Below are positions 33,363 through 45,248 of a stretch of DNA of 64,000 bases, piece by piece. Within the stretch, counting starts at the first letter, position 1; the number at the start of each line of letters is the position of its first letter. This stretch comes from Anisus vortex (taxonomy: Eukaryota > Mollusca > Gastropoda > Planorbidae), in the NCBI GenBank assembly GCA_949126835.1, contig OX421495.1:21836458-21900457 (forward strand), read 5' to 3'. Under the pieces are notes generated by a model. The model saw only the letters and a program-made list of their open reading frames with translations. It was not told where the DNA came from and made no database searches. Position numbers and translations under genes: made by a program.

Positions 33363-34119
33363 TCTCTTTCTCCCAAGTTCGCCATATTTCCCGTTTTCTC
33401 TCTTTATGTATTTGATCTACTTCATTCTATATCTCTCTTTAAAGTTTTCCCATTATTCTAATTTATTTTTTTCACACTAATTTCATTTTACATAATTAAT
33501 TCCTTTATGGCATTGTTAAATGATTCCTCCCAACTCCCAACCTAGCTTCCCTGAATTATTTTCAGCCTAATGTTTATCTTTATTATTTAAATTATGTTTA
33601 ATCCACCCCCTCTCTCCATTTCGTTCACTGACACACGCAAACACCCAATCGCTATTTCCCTCAATCTATTTTTTCCCCATCCTCAATGTTCAGCAAACAT
33701 ACAAGCCTTTAAAACGATGTCAGATTTCATTTCAGATTACCTAATCTATACCCAAATCTATACCGACACTATTTCAGCTCTAAACAGCTGTATGTATCAT
33801 TGTCCTGTTCAAAAATAAAAAATAACATTTCCAAATTCGTATGCGATCTTTTTATCTAAGTCTCTCTATCTCTCTCTGTGTGTTTGTGTGTGTGTTTGTG
33901 CGTGTAGTTCTACCGTCAAGTGACTTGACCTGGTCATTTCCAACCACACTTTCTTTGTGTCTATAATGTTTTTTGGGCTTAAATTTTAATACAAAAGCAA
34001 CTGTATTCGTTATAGTATGATTATTATGAATAAGCTATAAATTACATTAAAATAAATGCATGTGCAAAATACTTCGAATCTCCTACGAAGAACAAAAGAC
34101 TAATGAGTATGTCTCGGAC

Positions 34120-34267
34120 ATAATATCATCAATTGCAGGCCCTTAAGAACATATTATTAAAAACAATCAAACAGCGCAAATTGACTTGGTTCGGTCATGT
34201 GTTGTGGCATAATAACCTGTCAAAAACCATCTTCCAAGGCACTGTAGAAGGTGGACGTCGGAGATGC
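34120..34267 (+). pseudogene. LINE C-terminal fragment
   Basis: The translation contains LLKTIKQRKLTWFGHVLWHN and then NLSKTIFQGTVEGGRRR. This is the 'KxRKLxWxGHVxR...LxKTxxQGTVxGxRRR' block near the end of many non-LTR reverse transcriptases. About 50 codons remain. The corresponding place in block B lacks it. Confidence 0.8.
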
Positions 34268-34644
34268 ATTATGTTGTTATTTATAACGTTATGAACCGTT
34301 AATCGGTGGGCAAAGTTTCTTATGTTTGTTCAAAACATGCATTTAAAAAAAAAATTTTGTGCCTACTGGCTAAATCTTCGTAAAAACTTAAACTCATTGA
34401 CTCATTACCTTTGTCATGTCGAGCTGAAACGTTACAAATAGACGTGTTGCCCAGGACAAGATATTATATATAAAATTGACCCCATCCCCACATCAACCCT
34501 TTAAAAAACAGTAAATCTCAGAACACTTTATTGTGTGCATTTTTAAATCATTTACGTCGATTTCAATTTTGTATTGTTTTGCGATTTGTTGGCGTTGGTT
34601 GGGATAGAACAACTATGCAAACTTCCATCTTATTATAATATGGA

Positions 34645-34858
34645 TTGACTATTAGTAAAGTAAATCATCTCGTCAAAACAAATTGATCCATAGCGCCGGT
34701 GAAGCAGCGTTCACCAGTTTCTATGACCACGGCATACTAGTGGACTGTGTGGCCAGCACTATGCCCAGCCGTCTTTACTTTACCCCCCAACAAAAGTCAG
34801 ATAGCCATCAGAGCTGGGTAGAACCCTTCCAGACCCGAGAACGAAACCTAGCCTAAGT
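34645..34858 (-). mobile_element. tRNA-derived SINE S1 (minus)
   Basis: Reverse-complement match to 24379-24645: GCGCCGGTGAAGCAGCGTTC, CAGTTTCTATGACCACGGCA, 'CAGCCGTCTTTACTTTACC', 'CATCAGAGCTGGGTAGA' and 'GAACGAAACCTAGCC'. The tRNA-like head is missing. The same insertion is in block B (49575-49745), so it predates the duplication. Confidence 0.85.
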
Positions 34859-37146
34859 TAGATCTAAGTTGAAAAGAAACTGCTCATTATTTGCCAAAGA
34901 CGACCTGCGGTAATTATTCAGCGTATTTTTAAATTTTTTGTTTGGTCTTCATTCAAAATTATAGACTTTAAATAGACTGTGAATCAACAAACTTTAATGA
35001 AAATAATCACTAGCCTTGCTGATAAATGATAACTTGAAACATAATACTTAGCATAATTAGGCAAGCAGGATGTCTTTGATTGCTGGGGGAAAACCCCACA
35101 AATCCTTTTCTTTTCGAAAAATAAAATAGACATTAATTTTACCAGTAGAGAGTTTCTGACCTCTGAATAAGCTTGAGACAATTCAATGGGCGCATCGACT
35201 CGTGGATACGTCATGGCCAGCACAAGTGACCACTGACTGACACAGCCACGTAAATCAGTAGCCTGGACCCAGCAAGAGCACGGAAATGATCTCTGGACAC
35301 TAAAAGTCACTTCTGGACATACTATCCCAAGACGTATTCAGATTTGCCCGGAGTTGCTCTTGTGACTGTTTTAAATGGACTCACCATTCCAAGAACAGGG
35401 GGTTATTTTATAGGGAGGGGGGGGTTAGAGGAAAAGGGGGCGATGGGTGTCACTTTAATGCAGTGTATGGGCGGTACTTTACTGTGTGTGGGTATGTCAG
35501 TCTCATTACTCCATTAGCTATAAAATTCATGGTGGTGGGGGTGGGGTGGGGGTGGGGAGAGGATGATGGGCACGATGGTCTATAAACAGGGTTCGGCAAC
35601 CTAAGGTGCGTGTGCCAAACTTGGCACGCAGAGCGTATATAAGTGGCACAGCAGGGAGACCTGCCAGATGGAGATTTTTCAATGCAAATTTTAACATGTA
35701 AATCATGCTTAACGTTGAGTGTTAAAGTTCTGGAAAGTTTGTGTGCAAATAACTTATCATTGGACTCGCCATCTGTGATAGAATCTATTGTTAAAAAAGT
35801 CTATTTTATAGCTTCTCACAGTCTATTGATATACAGGCTATTCAAGTCTCTCTACAAGAATATAGAGATCTGCTGATGCACACATTGCTCGTTACCTTGG
35901 GCGAGGTTAAGTCTTGGATAAATGACTATTGATGCCGTTGTTCGTGAATGACATAGCAAAACATTTCAATTAGTTGACGGAACTTGAACTCTTAGACCAC
36001 TAAAATGAATTTGCATTGAAACTGGATAAGCCTATATATCTTGCCGTGTAATCAATTTGAAAACATTTTAACTGCTTTCCTTATGCACACTAGGATACAT
36101 AGATTTTTTTTCAAAAGTACATTGAAGCACTCATGTTTTCATACCACATCAAAACATCTTACTTCTTCTTAGATCTGGATCTGGTAGTATATTAGCTATT
36201 TTAAAATGCAGCAAGTTGAATTTTAAACATTAAAATAAATAGGCATCAAAATGTGCCGATTGGAGAACAAATCTGGAAGAAAAGTGCTCAGGAAAGTCAT
36301 CTGATGTTCTAAGCTGCTTGCCATTCACTCTAGTTTCCATCTTTGGTTAAACTTACAGGTGTGCACAGATTTTATCACACATGAAAGCTGTTTTAAGTAT
36401 AGGCAAAGAGGTCATGTACACTTGACCACTAAGAAGAAACTAAATATGTACACGACATTAAACAAATAACGAAGAGCATTCAAGAACAAGGCGCTCGTTA
36501 ATTGATAGGCCAAACCTACATACTAATTACATTCAAACGAGTTTTTATGCTTGTCTTCTTTAATTAAGCATAAATAGTCTTTAATTAATTCTATTAAAAA
36601 AAAAATACTTATTTGTTTTATTATTTTAGTAAATATAAGCGGCTTATAATTCGCATTATAGTATTTAATTGTTGGAATTATAAATGTTTTAAAAAATCTC
36701 CTTAAGTTAAGTCGACCTAAGCAATTAATGTAGTATATGTTTATTTACAACAGTTTAACGTAAATTAATTTGTTTCCTTTAATTACTAGTTGAAATAAAT
36801 ACCATAATGATAGATTTATATAAGGAAATAATAATTGATAAGTAATATTAGTTATATTACAAAAAAAACTTGTTTAATACCCCCGGTATCACCATAGAAT
36901 CAAATTTAAATGTGGAAACTCTAATTAAGGGAGATAATTAACCCATTTTTATTTGCGTTAATATTTCTGTTTTCTATAATTTTTTCTTTTTAAAAAAAAA
37001 AAAAACGCTTACAATTATAGTTTTAAAATGAAAAAAAAGTAAAACAAAATATGTTCAAAAATAATATAAATAATATATGAGTGAAGAAACTATATGTACA
37101 TTTTAAAACTTTAAACAGGACATTAACTACACACGTTGTATGATTA

Positions 37147-39558
37147 GGGGACGTCCATTAATTACGTCAACAAAATAGGGGGGAGGGGGAATCTGAAAAA
37201 GTTTGACAATTGTTGACAAGGGGGAGGGGGGGAGGTCAAGAAAAGTTGACGTCAACAATGTTACTTTTTTAAAATAAAAAATGATACAAATTTATTACAA
37301 AATTCTAGGCTACATTTGTCATGTGCCACTTACATAGCAGACATCTATAAACATGGTTTTACGTTAATACAAATATATTAATTAAAATTACGGACGCTAC
37401 ATTTGACATGTCCTTTTTGTGTTCATCTTGATAGTTTGTAGATCTATGTATGAGAGGAAAGTGGAAACTAATGCAATTGTTAGCACGGCTAAGTGACCGA
37501 CCAATAGTAAAAAACTTCACCTTCGCTGTAGTCTAGCGAGCCATTGTGACTGGAATAACAAAAGAACATAAACACACCAACAAACATTCTGCAGAGTACG
37601 TTTAGAAACAGAAACCCAGTTTTTTTGCCGCTCAGTAGGCCTACATCTAAATTAGGCGCCGTTCTGTTATTGAGTCCTGAAAGGACTTTGAACACCGTCC
37701 GAGAGTCGACTGCTTTAATTCAACGCCCATGGTTGAGTCTTTTCCAGATTCCAACCCTTGTAACCATGTTTGGATTAGCGTTAGCAGGCCAACCTGGCCA
37801 TGCACTCCGACATGGAAAGATATGAGTAGGCAGGCTTTGTCTTACAGGGCGGTCGCTTGTTGGGTCGGCTTGCTCTGTTCGGATTCCCCTTTTACGAACG
37901 TACATTTGCTCAAGCCATCCATGGCTTGCCTCGTATTCCTGTAATGTGGGCTGACGGTGTGTTGGCCGAGCGGATTTTGTCTGACACGGGGATGTCATCC
38001 CCTCAAGGCCACCTTTGAAAGCAGCCGTTTTTACAGGACGTTTTGTATACCTTTCCGTACGTCGCATCAGCCCCCACCCCGGAGACGCCAGAAATCGGAC
38101 AGTGGGTACCTCACAGGCCCCCTCAAATGGAAGCACAGAACAAGCCGATTAATCTCCAGACTTGCAGCTTGGAATACCACGCCTCTCTCCGTCACTTACA
38201 GCGATGGGAGTGGAAGTATCTCGGCGACCGCTTGTCCCATGCATTAGCTCACTGGTCAGACTCGGGGAACCAAGTTAAAAGGCCTCAAAAAATAATACCG
38301 GACGAGCCCGTCTTGTGTCCAGGGCGTAACGTTTAGGGTTGAGCTCAGCTCTGTCCGGACCCGCTGCGGGAGCTCTCTTATAAACCCATGCGTTCGCCCG
38401 CCGGTGTATTCTTAATGGGAACGTATCGGCGGTTTACACACTTCGCCAGCTTTGTGGCTCATAGGTACAGAAGTGAAATTAGGCGCCAGAGACTGGCGTT
38501 CGTTATATATACCATGTAAGCGATAGCTGGGATTTGCAATATAACTAAAGACAACAATAGGCCCTCTCTGAGACTATGTTTGAATTGCATTGATCATTGA
38601 ATGAAGTGTATCGTGTGAATCCAACATGGTTATTTTAAAATATTTCCTTCATAAAAATAAAATTAATTCGTGGCCCATGAAGTCGGAAATACTTAGCCTA
38701 CTTTTCCTTATAACATCCCTAATTCTGATATATAAACTAATATATTTTTGCTGACAACGTTATAATAGGTGAAACATTATAATTTGGTGATTAGGCTTAA
38801 TATAGTAATTTTTAGTTTTAATTTCTAATTGTCTGAAAAAAAATGTATGAGATGAAAATGTATTAGTAGGCCTATAGTGGCGTAGCCAGATTGCAAGGTG
38901 TTGGTGGCAAATAGTGCAAGGTAGGAGCGGTAGGGGCAAGGAAGCCAACTACCGTGTATATAATCATATAATGGGGGGGGGGGGGAGGGGGGCAATAATG
39001 CAAGAAGGAATAGTGAGCATATGGTTAAAATAGAAGGTTAATTTACAACTGGTGCACAATTTTCCCCTAAGCTATTTAACAATTAGCATTGTACTAAAAG
39101 CTCATTAGTGAAAAGTACAATCAGAAAGTATTCAATATATCTATATGAAAAGAACAATAGTAAATAAAAAGTAAAGAAATATTGTTAAAATCCTCGGATT
39201 GGAAAAAAAAATTGGGAGAGGCGATGGGGGGTAGTAAGCATGTTACACCCCTTTCGTGGCTACGCCTATGAGAGTTCTATCTAGTCAATATGAAATCTTT
39301 AAAACAAAATTTAAAATGTATTACATTTAATTATAGTAAAGATCTAGACTATTCTAGACTTTTCCGTTTCAAATCTATTTTAAACATTAAAGCCAGCGTT
39401 TAATTTTTTTAAAACTTGTTATAGGGGGGGGGGGGGGGTAACGAATTGTTGACGTAATTATCTAGGGGGGTCTCTGAAAGTTTGACAGTTGTTGACAAGG
39501 GGAAGGGGGGGAGGTAAAAATCGCCAAAAAATTGTTGACGTAATTAATGGACGTCCCC
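37147..39558. mobile_element. PIF/Harbinger-like element, TTA duplication
   Basis: Ends are GGGGACGTCCATTAATTACG and its inverse CGTAATTAATGGACGTCCCC, extending to about 27 bp (through GTCAACAA). TTA lies at 37144-37146 and 39559-39561. Block B (52418 region) and the cores at 18440 and 48660 show the same site without the element and with a single TTA. A 3-bp TTA target fits PIF/Harbinger. Subterminal G-rich 'TTGTTGACAAGGGGG' repeats are near both ends. No transposase frame is seen over 2412 bp; the interior holds a GC-rich segment (37640-38440) and a smaller 'GTGGCGTAGCC...GGCTACGCC' inverted-repeat element (about 38873-39271). Confidence 0.85.
37640..38440. repeat. GC-rich unknown repeat (copy 1)
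   Basis: Much richer in GC than anything nearby. Its right part (CCGGACGAGCCCGTCTTGTG, then GTTGAGCTCAGCTCTGTCCG, GGACCCGCTGC, CATGCGTTCGCCCGCCGGTG, TATTCTTAATGGGAACGTAT) is repeated at 41632-42020 with the same order and different spacing. Open frames exist on both strands (138 codons on minus, 37720-38136) but none has a recognised domain. Here it is a passenger in the Harbinger-like element. Confidence 0.7.
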
Positions 39559-39663
39559 TTACTACTTATCGACCCTGTTTAATTGCAATAGGTCACTGTA
39601 CACTAATGTAATAAAAATATCGAATATCTCAGTCAAGCTAAGATCACAATGTAATTATTCGAA

Positions 39664-40083
39664 TCTGGTTTCTCCACATAGAGGGAAGGGAGAGGGCTAG
39701 TCACTGGGTACGTATCTTGGCCTTCTGATTAGGATCAGAATGTCGTACATTCTAATCTCAGGAGGCGGTCAAGTTGGCGCCTGGAGGGAACGGCTTGGAC
39801 AATACACCCAGTTGCGGTATGTTGTCCAAGCCTTGTTAGACTGGGAACTGGCTGCTTTCTCACATTGGCACTATTCATGGTCGGCCAAGACAACAGCTGG
39901 TCTGCACTCGGCTCTCGTGCTGGACGTAAGAGGGTGGAACCAGCTGATCTTTCGAGGCGGGAAGTATGTACGGGTATTGATGATGATGATGATGGTGCGA
40001 CATTTAAACGCCGAAATGTCCACAGTAGGGACAAAGCAAAGAGTTTGAAAGAGTTCCAAGCGCCTCCTAATGTGAAAAATAAA
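39664..40083 (+). repeat. Unknown repeat K with conserved frame (copy 1)
   Basis: Shares about 350 bp with 53580-53965, from TAGTCACTG through ATCTCAGGAGGCGGTCAAGT to CCGAAATGTCCAC. In one frame both copies read VSYILISGGGQVG, then WRER, GQYTQ, RYVV, ALLDWELA and FSHW. Of about 13 differences across the aligned part, roughly half are synonymous by my count. It sits at the same point inside hAT copies A and B and is absent from copy C. No known family recognised; probably a piece of an older element. Confidence 0.6.
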
Positions 40084-40563
40084 TGAATTGAAGCAGTACT
40101 AGAATTAAATCTTGACAACTAAATTAATGTTTTAAACATTAACCATTAATGTGAAAGTTCAGTTCAGTAATGAAAATATGCATTTGCAATACATGCAAAA
40201 AGAAACAAAAAGAAAGTTGATATTCTCAACAATGTTAGTCTAATATTTACAATTTAAATATAAAACTCTTAACGTTTTTTTCTATAAAGTTCTTTTTCTT
40301 TTGACCTTGGTCTTGCTACGGCGCTTAATAAAATTGTTTTACAAAAATAAATATAAAAATATAGTAGATCAGGTTTACTTTCAGGCTATTGGCACGCTGA
40401 ATGAATTAGAAATCCTAGTTTGACACACTGTTAGCAAAAGTTTGCCGACACCTGGACTATAAACAGAGAATCAGATTTATATTCAGACAATTTATGGACT
40501 CTCCTTGGCCAGTAGAGTGTCCCAGTCTTTACGCAGTGCTGAGTTACTGCACCTATTTTATTT

Positions 40564-40671
40564 GGGCCGTATTGCTGCTGAGAGTTAACACCCTTGCCCC
40601 TTTTACAAGTCAATCTTTTATGACTGACTTGTAAATTACAAGGGTGTTAACTCTCAGCAGCAATACGGCCC
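40564..40671. repeat. Perfect inverted repeat, 33-bp arms
   Basis: 40564-40596 (GGGCCGTATTGCTGCTGAGA, then GTTAACACCCTTG) is the exact reverse complement of 40639-40671. Within the 42-bp centre, ACAAGTCA (40605) pairs with TGACTTGT (40625). A transcript would form a long hairpin. Perfect arms in otherwise decayed DNA imply a recent origin. Confidence 0.95.
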
Positions 40672-41225
40672 ATTACTCTGCTTACTGTTGGTCTGTGTAC
40701 TTTAGTTACATTTTTACTTCCTTTACATCAGTTTTTTTTTTAGTTTTCAGATGTTTACTTTGTCTCTGCTGCGACTATTAGGTCAAAAGTCATGACAGCA
40801 AGGTCACGGACATCGTAATCAGGTTGGTGCAGGCTGGTGTGCATATTTATTTCAAAGCGATAGCACAACATTTACAATTATATTTATGAATAAAAATTTA
40901 TAGAACAGAAATCGTACACCAATGTTTATTCCTTATACATATGAATAATTCGTGTAATAAATAATACTTTGATAATATCAAAGTTGTTTATTCTTCTAAT
41001 TACTGCACGCAACCCCATTCCATGCCCTAATGCCACTAGTTAATAATAATATCAATATATACATTTTCATACTCGAAAAGAAGTCTCTGGCATCAGAAGA
41101 TCCAGTATTAGATTAAAAGTCTACCGACGCTTGCTAGAACTTGAAACTACAGCGTAATACAAAAGTTTTAAACACATAGAGTCTTACAATCATATTTTAG
41201 TAGGTCAAATGGGTCGTGTTCTATA
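40672..41225. other. AT-rich, nothing recognised
   Basis: No repeat or coding frame of note in this interval. Confidence 0.45.
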
Positions 41226-41265
41226 CCAGTGGTCGCCACGCATGGCACGCGTGCCAGACGTATCT
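41226..41265 (+). mobile_element. Possible hAT left end
   Basis: CCAGTGGTCGCCACGCATGG followed by CACGCGTGCCAGACG resembles the left ends of the CAGGGTCGGCAACC/GGCACGCGTGCC hAT group. I found no matching right end, so the extent is unknown. Confidence 0.4.
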
Positions 41266-41299
41266 CAAGGTATCTTATTATAACATGCGACATCCGAAC

Positions 41300-42030
41300 C
41301 AAGCTTACCACCTCGTACCAAGACGCAGTAACCAGAAACCAGTGGCCACTACAGGCCAAACGCTTGTAGAGACCGGCAACACCTACCTTCCGGTGACGAC
41401 ACCATCAGTCCGAGCGAAACAGTCCGGATTGCGTCACCATCCTTGGCCATCCCGGGCCATCCTCAAGTTTCCGAAAGACGTGTGGCATCCCACAAAGACC
41501 ACGGTTACCCCCGGAGTTCAGGGGGCACCTGCACCCACTCTCCGGAGCCAAGCAGCCGACTTCCAGAAGAGAGCGGTAACATTCCCAGCTGACTAGCAGC
41601 TACTGAATTAAAAAAGTCTCTTAAGAACCCGGACGAGCCGAAGCTCTTATGTCCAGGGAGCAACGCTTAGGTTTGAGCATAACTCTGTCCGAGCTTCAGC
41701 CACCCCACGACACGCCGAAGGCGTGGCGTGCCGTGTAACAGGGAAAGATTCCGCAGGCCAGCGACCGTTCACTGCGGTTCCCCTAAGGATCATTATCGTG
41801 GTGGCTCGCTCGTATTCCTGCACTGTCACCTGGTAGCACAAATCCTATACTATAGGCACAGGCATCCAGGCACCGGGTGGTTTTCGAGACGGCGTTGCAG
41901 CGTCCATTGCTACCTCCCCACCGAGACCCGGTGGCCTCTCGGCAGTGCAATGATTCTCGGACCCGCTGCGAGGGCAGTCCCCCATGCGTTCGCCCGCCGG
42001 TCTATTCTTAATGGGAATGTATCAGCAGCT
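41300..42030. repeat. GC-rich unknown repeat (copy 2)
   Basis: Shares with 37640-38440 the blocks CCGGACGAGCC, TTATGTCCAGGGAGCAACGC, GTTTGAGCATAACTCTGTCC, GGACCCGCTGC, CCATGCGTTCGCCCGCCGGT and TATTCTTAATGGGAATGTAT. It has extra sequence between the blocks, including a GC hairpin near 41708-41730 (CACGCCGAAGGCGTG). Frames of 114-126 codons are open but unrecognised. Confidence 0.7.
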
Positions 42031-42553
42031 ACCACCCGGGCAGCACAAACTTTCACTGAAAAGTCAAACTGAATCGAAAACACCGGACAGTCTGCATTTT
42101 CTCCGACAATGGACGAATCTTAAATATGCAATTTTGGTGAAAAAGCATTTCCTATATATTCCCGTAAACAATCGTATAATTATCTTTTCGGCATGTTTCA
42201 AGTGCAACTTCCGGTTAAATTTTGTTTTGCTTACAATGGCAACCATTACGATTGAAAGCAGAGATTTACGCCGTGTTGCTGACTTAATTAACATTCACGA
42301 TTGTTGAGAAATTCATTCAACAGCAAGTTCAGGCCGACTACAAATAAACAAAGGCTATAACTATAAGTATTATTGTGAGGATTATGTTTTCAATATTAAA
42401 AGTGAGTATGCCAGAATTTATAGCAGAAGGCAGCCATTTTCTTAAATCCAAGTTAGCGAATAGGATCGGAAATGATGTGTCATCCACAATTTATGCATGC
42501 ATAAGATTTAAGACTCGTCAATTTACTTGCTTGAGCACTCCGTATATATATAT
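42031..42553. other. No feature recognised
   Basis: Moderately AT-rich with short frames (41984-42307 and 42375-42602) that match nothing known. It ends in a (TA)n run at 42543-42553. Confidence 0.45.
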
Positions 42554-43242
42554 TGTTACGTCCACAATCCCCTTGTGGCCAGAGCTGTGTAGATCTTGTT
42601 GATAATTCTCGTTAGTCCTAGGGTAGACTTTAGTTATTATTATTTATGTTTCACTATTACACGAACTCTTCTTATAGTCCTGGGCACAAACTCAGGATTT
42701 GTGTTCTAACAATTCCTTTCCTTGACGTTAGAGTAGTAGATAATTTTTAATATTATAGTATTGTAAACAACACAATAGAATAGTAACTTGACGAGGAAGC
42801 TTCAGTGAAAATGTTGTTGATAATTTAATTCAGGTGATATGTTCAATATATACAATATTATGAAGATTATGTACAGTTAGAATAAAATAGTGCAAACACA
42901 AGCGTCTTCCAAAAGAAATTATCTTGAAACTCACTGCCTTTGAGACAAACAAATCATTAAATACTATTCAAGTGGTACAAGGGACAGACTTATTACTAGA
43001 AGGGGTGAAAATAATGGTATCATTACAAAACTCATAATAAAAATGACATGAACTTCCCTATTCAGAAATAATAAGCCGTTCCCAGACACTCCGAGAATTT
43101 GAGGTCAACACTGAATACCAAAATTACCAAGAATCTCTCGCCTTCTTACTAAACGTCAGGCAATGGGAAAGACTAAGCCCCGCCCACAAAATCGTGTGTA
43201 GTGAGAAAAAGATAAGGGGGGGGGGGACTAATATACATGACA
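42554..43242. mobile_element. Possible solo LTR
   Basis: Starts TGTTACGTCC and ends ATACATGACA, the TG...CA form of LTRs, with ATAT on both sides. 689 bp is a plausible LTR length, and no coding frame is present. The flanking AT microsatellite makes the target duplication uninformative, and I see no second copy in the window, so this is tentative. Confidence 0.35.
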
Positions 43243-44070
43243 ATATATATATATATATTTAATTCCCCAAACGCTATGTTAGTTAAAGTCAGTAAATATT
43301 ACATTTATTAGCCATCTGTTGAATTGTGTATTGAAATAATTGTTGAAATAAATGTTTCCAATCGTTTTCAAATATCGCTCCGTTGCATACATCTTTTACC
43401 TGTTTTGTCGTTTGCGGTTACATGTGTCTATGATAGAAAACAAAATTATTTTAATATCAATAGCATAGTGCTACGTTCTTGGTCACTTTGATTTTACCCA
43501 CACATTTTTTTTATTTAGAATCCCAGACGCTAAAGATTCTATTGTATTATTTGGCATGTCTGGAATAAGTTGTATTTCCATCACCCAGTAATAAATATTC
43601 TCAAAAAGTATCATTTTTAGTGAACAGTTTGATGAGTTTCCTATACCTTGCCTTCTCGTCTATGCTTAATGTCTCAATATTGCAAAGGAACGCAAATGCC
43701 TGGTTTTCAAAAACAAAAACTGCATCTATAAAAAGTTTTAAGATAATACGATTATTTTCTATTTCTGCTGTTTAAAGCTCGACATTTTGTTAAAAAAAAC
43801 TTTCTTTATGTGACTTACACTACTATCAAATCTTTCAAATCTGTAGGTAGGCCTACGTTTAGTTAGCTAAATTATTGCAATCATTTATTTTTGATCAGAT
43901 AGGTTAGAACAAAAAAAAAAAAAGAAATGATATTATTAGATTTTAGCTAGGGCAGCCTAGGTATGTCATTTTTGTTATTATGTTTTAATATCAATTAGGG
44001 TCAGAGGTCGTCCAGTGAAGCAGAAGATTTTGGCGCCGACGTTTGTACGCCACCGTTTTGGCGTTTTTTA
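43243..44070. other. AT-rich, nothing recognised
   Basis: Begins with (AT)n at 43243-43258. An A run lies near 43911. No gene or repeat unit is seen. Confidence 0.45.
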
Positions 44071-45248
44071 CATGATGTCAGGTTTAGTAAAGCATCGATT
44101 TTTATGTCATTTACATGATGTCAGGTTTAGTAAAGCATCGATTTTTATGTCATTTACATGATGTTAGGTTTAGTAAAGCATCGATTTTTATGTCATTTAC
44201 ATGATGTCAGGTTTAGTAAAGCATCGATTTTTATGTCATTTACATGATGTCAGGTTTAGTAAAGCATCGATTTTTATGTCATTTACATGATGTGAGGTTT
44301 AGTAAAGCATCGATTTTTATGTCATTTACATGATGTCAGGTTTAGTAAAGCATCGATTTTTATGTCATTTACATGATGTCAGGTTTAGTAAAGCATCGAT
44401 TTTTATGTCATTTACATGATGTCAGGTTTAGTAAAGCATCGATTTTTATGTCATTTACATGATGTCAGGTTTAGTAAAGCATCGATTTTTATGTCATTTA
44501 CATGATGTCAGGTTTAGTAAAGCATCGATTTTTATGTCATTTACATGATGTCAGGTTTAGTAATGCATCGATTTTTATGTCATTTACATGATGTCAGGTT
44601 TAGTAAAGCATCGATTTTTATGTCATTTACATGATGTCAGGTTTAGTAAAGCATCGATTTTTATGTCATTTACATGATGTCAGGTTTAGTAAAGCATCGA
44701 TTTTTATGTCATTTACATGATGTCAGGTTTAGTAAAGCATCGATTTTTATGTCATTTACATGATGTCAGGTTTAGTAAAGCATCGATTTTTATGTCATTT
44801 ACATGATGTCAGGTTTAGTAAAGCATCGATTTTTATGTCATTTACATGATGTCAGGTTTAGTAAAGCATCGATTTTTATGTCATTTACATGATGTCAGGT
44901 TTAGTAAAGCATCGATTTTTATGTCATTTACATGATGTCAGGTTTAGTAAAGCATCGATTTTTATGTCATTTACATGATGTCAGGTTTAGTAAAGCATCG
45001 ATTTTTATGTCATTTACATGATGTCAGGTTTAGTAAAGCATCGATTTTTATGTCATTTACATGATGTCAGGTTTAGTAAAGCATCGATTTTTATGTCATT
45101 TATATGATGTCAGGTTTAGTAAAGCATCGATTTTTATGTCATTTACATGATGTCAGGTTTAGTAAAGCATCGATTTTTATGTCATTTACATGATGTTAGG
45201 TTTAGTAAAGCATCGATTTTTATGTCATTTACATGATGTCAGGTTTAG
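44071..45248. repeat. 43-bp satellite, 27.4 copies
   Basis: The unit starts CATGATGTCAGGTTTAGTAA and continues AGCATCGATTTTTATGTCAT, TTA. The first unit starts at 44071 and the last at 45232; 1161 bp is exactly 27 x 43, so not one indel has accumulated. Only a few substitutions occur (near 44164, 44294, 44563, 45103 and 45197). Each unit carries ATCGAT and TGATGTCA. This is the youngest-looking array in the window. Confidence 0.98.

Larger units (their letters stand above)
33363..40083. repeat. Duplicated block A
   Basis: Aligns in order with block B (46612-53970). Matching parts, A then B: 33371 with 46620 (GTTTTCTCTCTTTATGTATT), 33710-33825 with 46955-47055, 34310 with 47975 (TTCTTATGTTTGTTCAAAAC), the S1 SINE at 34645 with 49575, 34877 with 50140 (AAACTGCTCATTATTTGCCA), 35587 with 50846, and 39690 with 53620. 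The blocks differ by private insertions. The paired 74- and 75-codon frames at 33594-33818 and 46834-47061 show many amino-acid changes and look non-coding. Confidence 0.88.
35587..40455 (+). mobile_element. Non-autonomous hAT copy A, carrying later inserts
   Basis: The left end is CAGGGTTCGGCAACCTAAGG; the right end, inverted, is CAGGTGTCGGCAAACTTTTG. The flanks TCTATAAA (35579-35586) and ACTATAAA (40456-40463) fit an 8-bp duplication with one mismatch and one extra base. The body has no transposase frame. It holds a Harbinger-like insert (37147-39558) and the repeat K (39664-40083); without these it is about 2 kb, like the copy at 16885-18904. Confidence 0.85.

Noticed and set aside
33594..33818. 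Paralogous 74/75-codon frames here and at 46834-47061
   Set aside because: They are in duplicated DNA, but the differences include many amino-acid changes and shifted proline runs, and there is no recognised motif.
41768..41805. Resemblance to the 3' end of 18S rRNA (AAGGATCATTAT)
   Set aside because: Only about 12 bases match and the surrounding sequence is unrelated to rRNA.
44071..45248. CRISPR-like array
   Set aside because: The repeats are directly tandem with no variable spacers and the DNA is eukaryotic; it is a satellite.
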